NCBI RefSeq assembly: GCF_014805685.1
Contig: NC_060884.1
Coordinates: 10,633,356-10,697,355 of the forward strand
From: Silurus meridionalis
Lineage: Eukaryota > Chordata > Actinopteri > Siluriformes > Siluridae
Direction: 5' to 3'
DNA length: 64,000 nt
The position numbers and the translations under genes are program-made. Positions 1 through 12,884 of the stretch are shown here, one piece after another; positions within the stretch are counted from its first letter, which is position 1; each line of letters opens with the position of its first letter. Under the pieces are notes generated by a model that was not told the origin of the DNA, searched no databases, and saw nothing but the letters and a program-made list of their open reading frames with translations.

Positions 1-600
1 TGTTATTTATTTACCATAACAGTACAGTGTAGGCAGTAATCTAAGGTTTATATTAATATGTACTTTCTGTACTTAATGTTACAGCTCATTCACAGGGATT
101 TGTCTGGTGGACGCTTATCATAATCTAAATGTGTACTGTGATTTTACTGAATGTCCATAGAATATTTAGTATAATCACACAATTGGGAGTGTTGTGCTTT
201 CATACAACAGCTCTATAAAGAACTAATTAATATCAAGCAAGTGAAATTTTAGCCACAGTATGGCCAAATGTTCTGTTGAATTGTAAACCTTTTAGCAAAA
301 ATAGATCCAGGAAAAGACACATTTTATAACACATTTCTATCTTTTCCAACTTCAACTGGCATAATTCCATATTTTAAGCCAAAATTATCGCTTGCCATAT
401 ATCCATGATGATGATGTGTCTAACACTACTGTAGTAACTGTAGGAAGTGGAGTTTTACATGCCGAACATGTAAATTTGCAACGATACACACAGTTGAACA
501 TCCCTTTATGGCTCGAAAAAATAAAATAAAAAAAATACACCTAGTCTTTTATAGTTTCTGAGGCAGATGCATGTCCCTTTCATTTATGCAACAAAAACAC
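1..600. other. AT-rich intron sequence, nothing recognised
   Basis: No exon, repeat family or RNA gene could be recognised here. It is presumably part of the large intron downstream of the Ig5 first-half exon. Confidence 0.5.
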
Positions 601-629
601 ATTTAAGAATTGGATATTGAATGACAAAA

Positions 630-800
630 CGAATTCTGTGGACAGATGAGTCCAGTTTTTACATTTTTGGCTCTAACAGTATGTAAGAACAGGAGAGAAG
701 ATGTGATCAGACTGCCTCACAACCACAGTTAAACATTGAGGTGGAAGCTTAATGATTTGGAGCAGGGACGGTTTGAGACTTATTCCAGATGACAGGAGTA
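630..800 (+). mobile_element. Tc1-like transposase remnant
   Basis: Plus-strand translation near 636 reads WTDES followed by FYIFGSN, the conserved Tc1 transposase block around the second catalytic aspartate. The line after it still resembles the 'PTVKHGGG' stretch in other frames. Stops and frameshifts interrupt it within about 50 codons, so it is a dead fragment. No terminal inverted repeat was found. Confidence 0.7.
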
Positions 801-904
801 CTGAACCATAACTATTATTATAATAAATATAAATATAAACAACACATGACAAAATACATTTTCTCTTTTTTTTGTTTTTTATATCAAAAGATTAAGCTGA
901 CATG

Positions 905-1480
905 CATAAACCATGCATGCAAAACTAAATACACCTTATGACTCAATAGCTTGTAGAACCACCTTTAGCAGCAATATCTTGAAATAATCTTATTAGCATA
1001 ACATCATTGTGAAGTAATTTTGGCTTTGTTTACAGTATTTCTTGCAGGTCTGCAGGGCATTTGTATATGCGCAGGTTATAGCTCACAGCATTTCAGTCTG
1101 GTTGAGGTTTGGATATTGACTGGGCCGTTGTAACACTTGGATTTTGTTCTTTTCAGTCATTCTGTTATAGATTGGCTGGTGCGTGTGGGATAATTGTTCT
1201 GTTACATGACCCAATTCCGGCCAAGCATTAGCGATTGGACAGATGGCCTCAGATCTGACTTCAGAATAGTTTGGTATACAAAGGAGTTTGTGGCAAACTC
1301 AATGACTGCAAGTTACCAAGGTCCTGTGGCTGCGAAACAAACCGAAATCATCTTGCCTTCAACACTGTGCTTGACAGGTGGAATGAAGTATTTGTGCTGA
1401 TTTGCCGCTTTTGGCTTTCACCAATGTCTAGCTGTGCATTATCGCCAAACATATCCAAACAATGTTTATTCTTTAAATAT
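905..1480 (-). mobile_element. Tc1/mariner-like element remnant, transposase in reverse
   Basis: The plus strand resembles the reverse complement of a widespread fish Tc1-like transposon. Examples are 'agaaccacctttagcagcaa' (956), 'ttgactgggccgttgtaaca' (1117), 'catgacccaattccggccaa' (1205) and 'tcaatgactgcaagttacca' (1299). Indels and stops are frequent, so no intact transposase remains. Limits are approximate. The short plus-strand ORFs within it are not genes. Confidence 0.75.
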
Positions 1481-1499
1481 ATATATATGTAAAGAGGCA

Positions 1500-2007
1500 T
1501 TTGTTACATGTCTTTCCTCAGAAATTAAGCCTCAAACTTGCAAGGAACCTCCAATAAGCTTCACTGTTTCCTGAAAACATTCATTAATGTACTACTCTCC
1601 AGCCCTTCAACAAACTTGCTTTCTGCTTCAGCCAAAAATAAAAAATTTTGACTCGTCAGGCCAGAGCACCTGCTGCCATTTTTCTGGACCCCAGTTCCTA
1701 TGTTTTCATGCATACTTGATATGCATATCCTTGTTTCCATGGCTAGACTTCTCCGAACAGTAGATGGGTGTACCTATGTCCACCTGGTTTCTGCCAGATT
1801 TCTGCTAGTTTACTGATAGCACTGCTGGACAAATTCCTATGTTGAAAGCAAGTAAGCATCATGTGAAATACATCTGCTGCACAATGTTTTCTTGGCTGAC
1901 CACTGCTCAAAAGTACACAACATTGCACATTTCTTTGTGTTTCTTCAAAATAGCTTGGACTGCATATCCTAACAGCAGTCTGCTTCGAAATCTTTGTCTG
2001 GGAGAGT
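1500..2007 (-). mobile_element. Second Tc1-like remnant, cut at its right side by a LINE
   Basis: This segment resembles another fish Tc1-type transposase gene in reverse: 'ccagagcacctgctgccatt' (1661), 'cttctccgaacagtagatgg' (1748) and 'ctgggagagtcc' (about 1998). Similarity stops close to 2008, where LINE sequence begins. This suggests the LINE inserted into it or that a deletion joined the two. It is degenerate and not coding. Confidence 0.7.
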
Positions 2008-2913
2008 CCCTACATGAAGATCTTCAAGAGCACCAAATTCCTTGGTGTTCATCTGGCGAAGAACTTCACATGGTCACTCAAACAAGGGTTCCATCAGAGT
2101 CTCTACTTCCAGAGAAGGCTGAAGGAAGCCCATCTCCCTCCCCCCATCCTGACCATGTTCTACAGAAGGATCATCGAGAGCATCTTGAGCAGCTGCATCA
2201 CTGTCTTTGTTTGGCAACTGCACCTCTCGGATCACAAGACCCTACAGAGGATAGTGAGGACGGCTAAAAAAATTATTGGAGTCTCTATCACGGACATTTA
2301 CACAACACGCTGCATCCGCAAAGCCAACAGCATTGTGGACGACCCCACACACCCTTCAAACACACTTTTTACTCTCCTACCACCAGGGAAGAGGTTCCAA
2401 AGCATTTGGGCCTCACATCCAGACTATGCAACAGTTTTTCCCCTCAAGCCATCAGGCTCCTCAACACACAGAACTGATCTAAAACTCACACGCACACATT
2501 CACTCAACTGTGTGTTACTAAGCTGCAACAACTCTAAACTCAAACACACACTCAATACTCATTTCACACATCCGTGTCTTCAGCACCACCCATATTATAT
2601 TATTTTATTATTACATAACTGTTTATATGCTGTTTTTTTTGCACATCCATTTGACTGCTGCTATTGCTGTTTTGCACAGCCTTTTGTGTTTACATTTTGT
2701 GTTTATTTACAAGTACACTCCTGTATACAGTTCTGTTTTGCACACTGTACTGTGTAACATACAGTAGGTTCACTGGTGGCATTATTTTGTGTCTTGTGTT
2801 GTATGTTTGCACCAGGTTGCACACGATGCACTTTATGTGTATGGGACAATGCCCAGTACTGCGTCAGCTATATATAGCTGAAATGATAATAAAAACCTCT
2901 TGAATTGACTTGA
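2008..2913 (+). mobile_element. CR1/L2-type LINE 3' end with truncated reverse transcriptase
   Basis: Frame 2014-2486 reads [83 protein letters not shown] and LFTLLPPGKRF. This is the C-terminal end of the reverse-transcriptase polyprotein seen in many fish CR1/L2-clade LINEs. The catalytic RT core, endonuclease and 5' end are absent, as expected of a 5'-truncated copy. The 3' UTR runs to the AT-rich tail 'aataaaaacctcttgaattg' and ends in the repeat-like TTGAATTGACTTGAC near 2913. The copy looks fairly young, because about 155 codons remain open. Confidence 0.85.
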
Positions 2914-3753
2914 CATATGAAATTAATGATCATGTACACCTGCTTGATGTAATTGGTTAATCATACATGTGACACTGATACTACAAAATCCCTGTTTTTT
3001 TTAGTGTACAAAGTGTGCAAATGTAGTCATAAGAAATATTGATTTGATATAGATCTTTTTCTTCTGTTTGCTAACTTCGCATTTTGAAAATGTATTTAAA
3101 AAAAAGCATTCCTACTTTGCAGCATTTCTTCACACCTGCCTAGATCTTTTGCACAATACTCTATGTCATGTGTTGTTTATCTGAGGTTGACCTGCTAAGG
3201 ACCAGATTATATTAATTATGTCCCCTTATATGTCAATAATAGAAATACATAGTAATTCATTAAATCATACAATTCAGAGATGTACTGTTTTATTTATATA
3301 AAACAGCATGCTTCATCATGTTCTTGTTACCTTTCCGTAAATAAAAAAAAATACAGAATGTGAAATATGAAATGTGTAATATGAAATATATAAATTATTA
3401 ATTAAAAAAATCTACTTCACAAAATGTTTCATGGTAGAATCAGTAATTGTTAAAAAAGAAGCAAAGCCTCTAAGCATTCTGCTCCAAAATAGACTATAGA
3501 AGGACATACTATGGAGTAAGATTTTCCCATTCACCAGAACAAGGTCTAGAATGCAGTACTGTTTTAGAGAGGCACACACACACACACAGCCAAGTCTATA
3601 TTGAATTGATGAATTATTAATGCATCTTCCTCCACAGTAACACAATGACCCCAAGTACCATTTTCTGGATTATGCTGGCTTACGGGCACATGTATAACAT
3701 ATTTTAGTAGATCCCTACACATGGCCCGAACATGTTGTGTAGTGTGAAACACA

Positions 3754-3827
<74 letters not shown>

Positions 3828-5254
3828 CTTTTGGTGACCCAAAAATAAGTGTGGTGTCAGAAGAAACTTCCCCACTGTGAAGTGAAATTGCAGAAGCTTA
3901 AGGGGCTATTCCTGTAATTGCCCCTTCAGTTTTCTGACTAAATTTTGAAAAAACTAAATCTTATCCCATGCAAAAAAAAAAAGAAGAAAAAAAAGAAATC
4001 CCATTTACTTTCATTGATCCAAAACAACTTTTAAGTGAGGATTCTCCTGGAGGGAACTCTGGCAGAGAACCTTAACTGCTGAGCTATTATGGCCCCTGAT
4101 ATGAAATGAGTAAATGGTAATTTGTTTCTGATGGCTAGCTTCCTAAAATTAGATTGCAAGTGAAATAATAAAACTATCATCAGCCCTACATCTTTGAAAA
4201 GGGGCTTGCCCTGAGGGGTTGTATCGTTTAGAAACTTTCGAAAGCTCTTATGCCTGCCACTCACTTGCAATATCTATTCCACTTAATATAACCTATAAAA
4301 GCAAATCCAATTCAGAAGTGACATACATCTTCAATATGATTTGAGTCTAAAACACCAGTTCAGAGTGTGAATCTACATGCTAATTTAATTATAATTTCAT
4401 CAGCTATGATGAGATCATTGGAAAACATGACAGCCTATATCATAATTAGCAGAACTTGCACGCTACTTATATTATGTACCTGCTAGTAAGATTTTTGCTG
4501 CTAAAGTCTTTTTTAGTGGAGCAAACAACACACCATCATGGAAATCACACCTACATTTTGGATCAAGGTCAATATGTGCTGCACCTTAATTGTACAGAAA
4601 TAATTAAGAAGGTGCTCTGCGGTGTTAAATTTGTTGCCTCTATGCTGCAGCTAACTGCACATGGTCTCTGGTTTTACTTCATTCTATAAGCACCTGAGGC
4701 TGTTATACATGTGAATATGCACAGACATACATGGTTTATCTGAATCCATAGTCTTAGTCCTTGAGTGCACAATGTACATATGCATGTGCTATTTTAGAAT
4801 ATGAATTCTTATGTTACAAAATGTCTGTTTTCGGTGTACCTGCAGGTAATTTAAACAACTTTAAACAACCTGAATTGATATAGTACAATTTTGTTAATTC
4901 TGATTTTTTTTGTGTCAAAAGCAGGCTGGAAATAAACATATGTAGAGAAATGTTCATAACTAAATTGTTTACATCATTTTTTGGGGCTCTGATGTAACTA
5001 GAAAATTATACACAATCACACGACAGTTGTGAGATAACTGCACATGTATGAAAAGGTTTGCTACATACAATATGAGTTGAAGCAAATAATGCTAAGTTCA
5101 CTGCCATAGTCTGATACATTATAATCACATTTTGAGATACTGTAGTAAACACATATTTGGCAAAGTAATTGCAAAAAAAAAGTGTTAAATGGCATCAGAC
5201 ATTCTACTTGGTCTTTTTCCAATCTTAAACTGTTTAGTTGCGAGTCTGTGACTA
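2914..5254. other. Intron sequence with a (CA)n array
   Basis: AT-rich sequence without recognisable exons. A near-perfect (CA)n tract lies at 3749-3828, and a short (CA) run at 3574-3589. ORFs here are low complexity or random. Confidence 0.5.
3749..3828. repeat. (CA)n microsatellite
   Basis: About 80 bases of CA dinucleotides with single interruptions (ACAT near 3759, GC near 3821). Confidence 0.97.
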
Positions 5255-5480
5255 CTGTCGCCTCAGATTTTTGTTCTTGGCTGAAAAGACTGGAACCCAA
5301 TGTGGTCTTCTGATGTAGTAGCCCATCTGCTGTGTTATGCATGCTTTTCTGCTCACCATAGAGTAGTTATCTGAGTTGCTGTGCATTTTCTGTCAGCTCA
5401 ATCCTGGCTGGCCAATATTCTTTTACCTCTCTTATCATTTCTCTGTCATTTTTTTCTTCTACTTCTTTTTTGGGCACCAT
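5255..5480 (-). mobile_element. Tc1-like remnant (same family as 53459-53900)
   Basis: The plus strand includes 'ggaacccaatgtggtcttct' (5291), 'tagcccatctgctgtgttat' (5318) and 'ttatctgagttgctgtgcat' (5367). This is the reverse complement of a common fish Tc1-like transposase region. A related copy occurs at 53459-53900. It is fragmentary with no intact ORF. Confidence 0.6.
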
Positions 5481-5989
5481 TTTGTGTAAACACTACAAAT
5501 AGACGTGCACGAAAATCAGAGGAGACTAGCAGGTGTACAGGTGTTCCTTTTAAAGTGTCTGGTAACTGTACATACAGTATGACTACAAATTAATAATTCA
5601 TATGAGTCATTTCTGTAGTGGTTATATTTTTTTTTGCACATGATGGCGATCGGAGGTGACAGCACTCATCTTGAGAGATACAGTACTACAGAGTCATAGG
5701 TACTATGGTGTAACATGGTAGATAAGGTGTATAAATCAGTACTCTGATTAAATGGAATCAGCATGGACTCGGCAATACGTTCATTGTTTTTTTTTTAATC
5801 ATTTTTATTTGCATGATATCCTGCACTGGGATGTCATTCTTTTTCTTTTTCTTTTTTTTTTTACTACACAGACCACTACCACATCAAGAAAACACCGCCA
5901 ACACTGATTCACTATATATGCACACAGGCTTAGAAAATGGGTCAATCCTGTCCTTTCTCTTACTCTTAAATCAGTAAATAGTAGTTACT

Positions 5990-6620
5990 GTTATAGTCCC
6001 TTTTGAAAGTATTGGAATAGCAGGCCAATTCTATTATTTGCTTTATATTTTGCTATACACTTCATCCATCTGAGTTTGAGATCCAAACCTGCATATGAAC
6101 CAATAGAGCAGAATGTCAGCTTCCTGATATGTAACTCCAGATGTGTTAAACAACTTAAACATTTGTTTGAACCCTATTTTTTTTATTTTGAATGTAATGT
6201 GACTCACAGGTGTGACTTGTTGCCCAGGTATTCTGTGAGACTGACTGTTTTAAACACTTAAAAGCTCCAAATGTCTACTCTTGATTTCAGCCCTGGGTTT
6301 CACCTGTGAAGAGTTGTTTGTTGTTAAATATATTAAATCAACATGAAGACCAGAAAACTGTCTACACAAGAAAAGCAAACCATTCTGAAACTGAGCGAGA
6401 GAAAAAAATCAATCATTGAACATACAGCAATTTGGAATGTCTTGAAAAAGAAAATAACCACTGGTATAGTAACAAACAGACATTTAAAAGGTCAGCTAAG
6501 AAGAATAACACTAGCTGAGGATGGAACAAAAGAATGGTCTTTGTCATTCTAATGCATTTGGAGGAGACTGTAGCAGTTTCATGAATAGATTTTAAGGAGA
6601 CTGGAGTAGCCAGGTCGGCT
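5990..6620 (+). mobile_element. Tc1-like transposon 5' part with transposase N-terminus
   Basis: The 5' flank (5990-6335) matches the leader of fish Tc1-like elements ('agatgtgttaaacaacttaa' at 6139; 'gggtttcacctgtgaagagt' at 6295). The frame from 6343 reads MKTRKLSTQEKQTILKLSER and then AIWNVLKKK. This is the N-terminal helix-turn-helix of a Tc1 transposase, with an internal deletion between the two pieces. The frame stops at 6552 and the catalytic domain is missing. Confidence 0.75.
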
Positions 6621-7163
6621 ATTTTCTAGGACGGACACAAAAGAAAAGTAAGAAAGGGAAGCACAGCAGCTACCCATCAACACATTCCTAACCAATATGA
6701 AGGTCAGGGAAGCATGTACAAGTTTTTCTGTCATGTTTTTTAAACAATGATCCACCATATTGCATATAGATTTTAAACTGAATATCTTTGTTTTTGTATT
6801 TCTATAGTTTAGAACAAGTTTCTATTCGGCAAGGCTTTAGGATCTTTGATGTTTTTTTCTTTGTAGCTACGCTGCTGAATAGTGCAGAACTGATAATTAT
6901 AATTGTGTATCATCAGCTTACATGAGAAAGACTATTATTAAGCTTGCAAATTACCAATGGGGCTTTGAGGAAGCTCCATTGATGCGGCAGTGTTAAATAA
7001 GAATCCAGTATTACTCTTGAGTTAGCTGAAACAAGAGCATGATGATACTTAATGGAACTAGTTATATATTCAAAAACAAATGTATCTGTCATCTTTGTGC
7101 ATACTATGAAGACACTTATTTGTAAGTTAACTACAGGACATTCCAAGAATTTTAATAGTTGTT
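6621..7163. other. Intron sequence, nothing recognised
   Basis: No exon or identifiable repeat could be supported in this AT-rich stretch. Confidence 0.45.
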
Positions 7164-7610
7164 TGTTACGTGTCTGCTGTTGTTTTTCTACTGGTTCCCC
7201 CTCCCCCCTTTTGTTGGCTCTGTCTTTAGCTCTTTACTATCTATAGGTGGAGCCACCTGGTAATTATAATGGAGGCTTGGAAAAAAGGACAAATGATAAA
7301 CAAGAGCCCGACCAGAGGAGGCAGAGCCTTCCGTTCACCCACTGTACTTTCTGGTAGCATAGCCTAGAGGAGTCAGCTAGTCTGTTGCTGTTTGTTAGTT
7401 AGGTTAAGCTTCCAAAATACAGCCTAGAGTAGACCTTTTTCTTATGTTTATTTCTTTGGCACTGTCCATGTTCTTTTGCCGGTGTGAGTCTAGTCTTCTT
7501 GACTCTGTGAAACACTCTGGGAAACTGTTTGTTACCTTACTGCACTTGACTATTAAAACAATAACTACTCTAAACTCTGGTCCTGCTTTTTGTCCAAACA
7601 ACCCATAACA
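7164..7610 (+). mobile_element. Possible solo LTR (TGTTACG...CATAACA)
   Basis: The segment starts TGTTACG and ends CATAACA, an imperfect 7 bp inverted pair with TG/CA ends. It contains a TATA-like 'taattataat' (7261) and an 'attaaaacaataactactct' (7552) polyadenylation-like tract before a CT-rich end, as in fish LTRs. No matching target-site duplication was seen on its flanks, so the boundaries and call are tentative. Confidence 0.4.
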
Positions 7611-8720
7611 ACTAAATGGTTATTGTTCCCAAACTCCTCTAGGCCTAGCCAAGGTGGGAACATAACATTGTTTTTTCTATGAAATATTGGAATGCTGTTT
7701 AAGATTTTAGAGCTCTGTTTACCCCTTCAAACATTTGATCAAGCTGGGCTCAAGTTACACTGCATAGTTCTTTCAGGTCTAGAAGGTTATCTATGAGTGC
7801 TTTAACTGCAAGAGGTGTGAACACACACTTCCGACATAGGTAGGATTGGTGCCGAAGTTCATACTTATCTGAAATTCAAAACAGATCAAACAGCTATCAG
7901 ATTCAGGTGAGCTCAAGGGGACACCAAGTCCCTCGCTAACATCGATGCCAAAAAGCAAGATAAGATTGAGGCCAAGATTATATTTGTAAATTGGTCTAGG
8001 AGTAACAGTAAAATTTTGTTGCTAAGATAGAGCAAATCCATGTTTTAGAAACAAGAATTTTAATGTTCCACGTGGTTATATTTACATTTGCTCTTTTTTC
8101 TATTCCTGTCTTGTTATTGGTTAATATCCCAATTGGATTATGACACAAATACTGCCATGTTACTCTACTACTGTGTTTCTGCTTCATTTTCTATATTTGC
8201 TGTTATTTTTTTGTCAGTGTCTTTAAAGTGAACATTAATGATGCTTAAATGAATATAGGGAAAAAAATAGAGAAACCTGAAGGACAAATCGCCATCTCGC
8301 TGCACTAGCAAATGCAAACAGTGCTGCCAGAAACACCATATTATTACAAAATAGAAATTAACCACAGTAGTGAATGCAAGTGGCACATTGCATCTCATTC
8401 ATGTTCAGGTGTTTTTTCTTCCACTCTAGATTGATTTGTTGTTATATGTACCCCCTTGTGTCTCTGTTGGTGAAGTGTTTAATAAATATATCTAGACTGC
8501 AACTCTGCTCGCTCTTAGTCTTCTTTTGTATCTAGCTTATTGTTTTGCTTAACTTTTGGGGTTCTGGAAGAGGAATCAGGTGTTTCTTGTTTTTGGCCTG
8601 CAGCCACATCAACTCTTTGGTGTATAAAAATGGAAACCCTAACTTTAAGACTAAAACATCAAACACCACTAACACCAAACATTGCCAACACAGGTGACAT
8701 GTCTAATTGTAACATATCTA
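7611..8720. other. Intron sequence, nothing firm
   Basis: No exon found. An 'aataaatatatctagactgc' stretch at 8481 followed by a CT-rich segment is faintly LTR-like but was not strong enough to annotate. Confidence 0.4.
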
Positions 8721-9190
8721 CACCGATCAGGCAAAAAGTTATGACCACCTGCCTAGTATTGACTGGTCTGTAGCTATGCAGCCCCTTATAAAACAAACTG
8801 CAAAGCAAACAAACTCACCTGTTGAATCAGACCACACAAGTCAGCCTTTACTCCCCATGTGCACCAATGGGGCTTGGCTGCCCATGACCCTGTTGCTGGT
8901 TCACCAATGGTTCTTACTTTTGATAGATATCGACCACTGCAAAAGCGGCACTTTTGGCTATGCTCTGACCCAGTTGTCCAGCCATCACAATATATCCCTT
9001 GTCAAACTTGCTTAAATCCTTACGCTTGCCCATTTTTCTTGTTTCAAACACATCAATTTTGGGGGCAATATGTTCACTTGCTGTCTAATATAACCCACCC
9101 ACCAACAGCTGCCATAATGAACAGATAATCAGTGCTATTTACTTCACCTGTCATTATGTTATAATGTCATAATGTTATGTCTGATCAGTG
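8721..9190. mobile_element. Non-autonomous TIR element (MITE), 470 bp, TA-flanked
   Basis: The left end CACCGATCAGGCAAAAAGTT and the right end ACATTATGTCTGATCAGTG (read as TAATGTTATGTCTGATCAGTG) form terminal inverted repeats. TA lies on both sides (8719-8720 and 9191-9192), as expected for Tc1/mariner-type insertion. The ends match a MITE family common in fish genomes. The interior has no transposase motif. Confidence 0.85.
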
Positions 9191-9591
9191 TAGACATAAA
9201 TATCAGTAAATTACAATTGATTGTCCGATATGCATGTATGATTTCATGTTTTGAATTAATGACCTATGAATGAAGGATAGAATGACCTATGACCTATGAT
9301 TGAAGGATAGAAGGAACAAAGAGATTTGTTAAATGATGCTGAAATAAGTAGAACAGTTAAATAGAGCATATTTTTAGAAAATGAAATATTAAATGTAAAA
9401 CACACACTTGCATACATACAGTATCTGTACTACCCAAATAAGGTCTAACAAATGTAAACTATTTAATAATTTTAATAAAATGTAATTGTATCAATACATT
9501 TTTTTGCCAACTTAATTCTTACTTAATTTAATACATTTTATATTTTGCATTTCTTCCTCCTAGCCGTACTGAAATTCAACCAAACTGTGAC

Positions 9592-9598
<7 letters not shown>

Positions 9599-9670
<72 letters not shown>
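9599..9670. repeat. (AT)n microsatellite
   Basis: 72 bases of alternating AT. Confidence 0.97.
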
Positions 9671-9673
<3 letters not shown>

Positions 9674-10526
9674 TTTATTCTCATACACAAACACATTCAC
9701 ACAAATTAAAAGTTTTTTGCCTCAATGTGGCTAGTTAAGTGAAGGTTACCAAAATTCCATTTAATAATGAAAGTCTAAAAGTAAAAGATTAGTGAAAAAT
9801 AAATAGATTTATGCTGCTAAAAAGTACAGTGAATGCCTCATAAGGCTTTTGTTTGCAGGATAGTTTTGAGAAAATCATTTAACCAGGTAACGAAAATCCT
9901 AAGGATTTGAGCCATTACACAGATGGCTATGTTTTGTGTACCTGCTTTACTTTTGCCTATCTGTAACCTCAAGGTTAACTCCCCAATTATAGTCACATAA
10001 GATTATTTAGTTTCTTATAACACACAAAAAAAAACCCCAACAACCAAATCACTTGGTTGTAAAACTAAAGAAGGAAAGAACTGTTCCCCTCTTGACAGTT
10101 CTCCAATAGCCAGGTAATTGATATTGATTTTTTTAGTCTTTATCAGGCTGTCTCAGTGCCTCGTACACCCTAACATTCATTACATAACATATCTGACAAG
10201 CACATAACAATATGTCAGAGTCTGCTTTTCAATAGACTTAATTGGTTAAAAGAATCCATCTATGCTTATTTGGGAGCCTGTGGAAGTATTATAGGTAACT
10301 TCTTCAAAAACATCCTCTAAATTAAATTCAGCAGCATATATCAGATTTAACCTCAGCACAGCAACAAACATTGTTTAGGAATTCAATAACAACACCATTT
10401 GACAAAAGCACAAATGACAAAATGTCTCTGCCTTACTTGCTAAATTATATATATTTTTTCAGGTTGTTTGCAGGTCAGGATACATTTCTCAGCCAAAGCT
10501 TGTTCACTTTACATTTGAGACAAAAT

Positions 10527-10529
<3 letters not shown>

Positions 10530-10596
<67 letters not shown>
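10530..10596. repeat. (AT)n microsatellite
   Basis: 67 bases of alternating TA; the tyrosine/isoleucine-rich ORF across it is an artefact. Confidence 0.97.
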
Positions 10597-10601
<5 letters not shown>

Positions 10602-12793
10602 TGGAATGAACTGATATTGCATTTTATACCGAAGTTTTTGCCAGGCTTTTTTAGTCACATTGTCTGGGAATGATGCAGTTTACTGGACAGATAAGTATCA
10701 TTCTGGTCATATGTAAATAGGTCCTGCTGTGAATAAAACAACTATGCTAATTACTAATTAGTAAATACTATGTTAATGAATAATTGTTAAGTAGTGTTTG
10801 TATGAAATTAAAATTCAAATAAAAAATGATCCAAAAGCTTTTGGACACAACAAATACACGATAAAACATTACTTTATTATAAGATTATATAATAGAAGAT
10901 TTATAAGAAAGTTTATGAAATAATAATAAATGTATGACACGTTTGTAAATAACATTTAAAATATTTTCATTTTAACTAGACTAGCAAATGTTATTTGTGC
11001 ATTCATATTTTCAAATCTATGACATTTATTATTTTCCAGCTAGACCATGATCATGTGTCTTCATGACCTCAACGAGGAATTGATTGTTTTGCCATTGTCT
11101 GGACAATTGCTGTATTGTAAACTCTATAACTGAATACTGTATCTAGTATTTTTTTTGTGCATGTCAGCAGAAATTAGTATGTAGCAATTCCAGTTTGTAC
11201 TTTAAAAGTATTAATTTACTTTATTTACTTTGAAATTTGTATGACCTTTAAGTGAACATCTTAACGAGACATTGCATCTGGCAGGATCTGAATTTGGGCA
11301 AATGCTAATAAAAACCATGTCCTAAACATGTCTAAATATAGCTACAAAATAGAAGCTGCACTATTTGCTTGGCAGAAAGGTACACAGGGGATATTTCAAA
11401 GCTTGTGTAAGTGAGAGTTCATTCAAACATAACCAAGTAACTGCCTGATCAGGACTGAGATTAGCCTTAATTAGATTAAATTGTGCTACTGGTATATTTT
11501 AGGAAATAAAACCAACAGAATTTGTTGACAATCTCCACTCTTGCGATGTAGGTGAGCTAAGGATCAGAAACTGTACATTATCAGCATCAGAACTTACAGC
11601 CCGTGCTGAATGTAATGGCAATGGTATCCAAGCTGAAATATTATATTTAATCATATTTAATAAAAGAAAATAGATTTATTAAAAAAGAAAAAAAGATATT
11701 TGAGTGCTAAACAGACATAGAAACATAATGTTATTGAGCCGTGCCCCTTTTTCACAGACATCTAAAGAGCCTTAAGGTCTTTGAAATGATTGGAAATCTT
11801 GATAAATACCAGGACACTTAGAATACACACCACTTAGAATAATATACATATATTTTTTTATGTACAAATCCATTTATTACACTGAAAAATGATGTTATTA
11901 TTACCAGTGACCCTTCATATAATATTAACAATTTATAATTTTATAAAATTAATAGAAAAGGTCCTAACAGGTTTATAAACCATTTTTTGGTGCATGTGTG
12001 TCTGTGTCTATGTGTGTTTGCCAAAGCTTTATGGGACAAAATTAAAATGACATTTATGACATTTCATACACTCTGTATCGACCCATGGCTCAAAGCTTTT
12101 CTTTGGTGTTATGAGTTTCCATGGTTATACAGAAATCAGACTAAGCAGAGCAGTAATAAAAAGCTGAGGGCAACGAGCCAGACCTGGGAGCCTGAATTGC
12201 ATCCAGTATTACTGCTTTTTAAAACAAATTTGTGCTTCCACCAAACACTTATTGTAAAATGAGACGGTTAGCTGTGTCAAAGTGAAAAATAAATGAATTT
12301 AGTAACATGAATGTAACATTTTGCGTTTCATGTTTTACACCTCCTGCCCCTTGGAAGGAAGTGCATACTGACCTGATGCTTTCCCACAGCTAATTTTCTT
12401 AACACATTCTGTGCTGTTCAATTATTCAGTGCGCAAATTTAGCATGTGAACTCCTGACTCAGACCACTCCACTCCTGTTCAAGTCTTGACTTGATAAATT
12501 CCAAAAAGTCGTCAGGACAGAATAATGTGAAGAACACAGCATTAATACAGGTCTGACATGCTAAGGTAATTTATTATGCTTTCGTTCATTTTTTTTCTTC
12601 ATATTGGAAAAAACAGCCTTGTTGTTAATAATGCATAAAGGCAAAAGAAAAAAATAAGAAATAATTGTACAGATGATGTCTTCAAATAGAGAGTGCATGC
12701 AGTTCATTACAGGTGGCAATCTCAATTAAGCCTTCTCATTTCGCTTACGTCTTTTCCCAGTTTCAGAAAGCAGAGGAAGAGTGCTTGTAATTA

Positions 12794-12814
12794 AAAGAGA
12801 GGAAAAGAGAGAGG

Positions 12815-12883
<69 letters not shown>

Positions 12884-12884
12884 G
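12794..12884. repeat. (GA)n microsatellite, imperfect ends
   Basis: Core perfect (GA)n at about 12820-12875 with GA-rich imperfect flanks. Confidence 0.95.

Noticed and set aside
3564..3875. 103-residue minus-strand ORF rich in cysteine and valine
   Set aside because: It is a translation of the (CA)n array.
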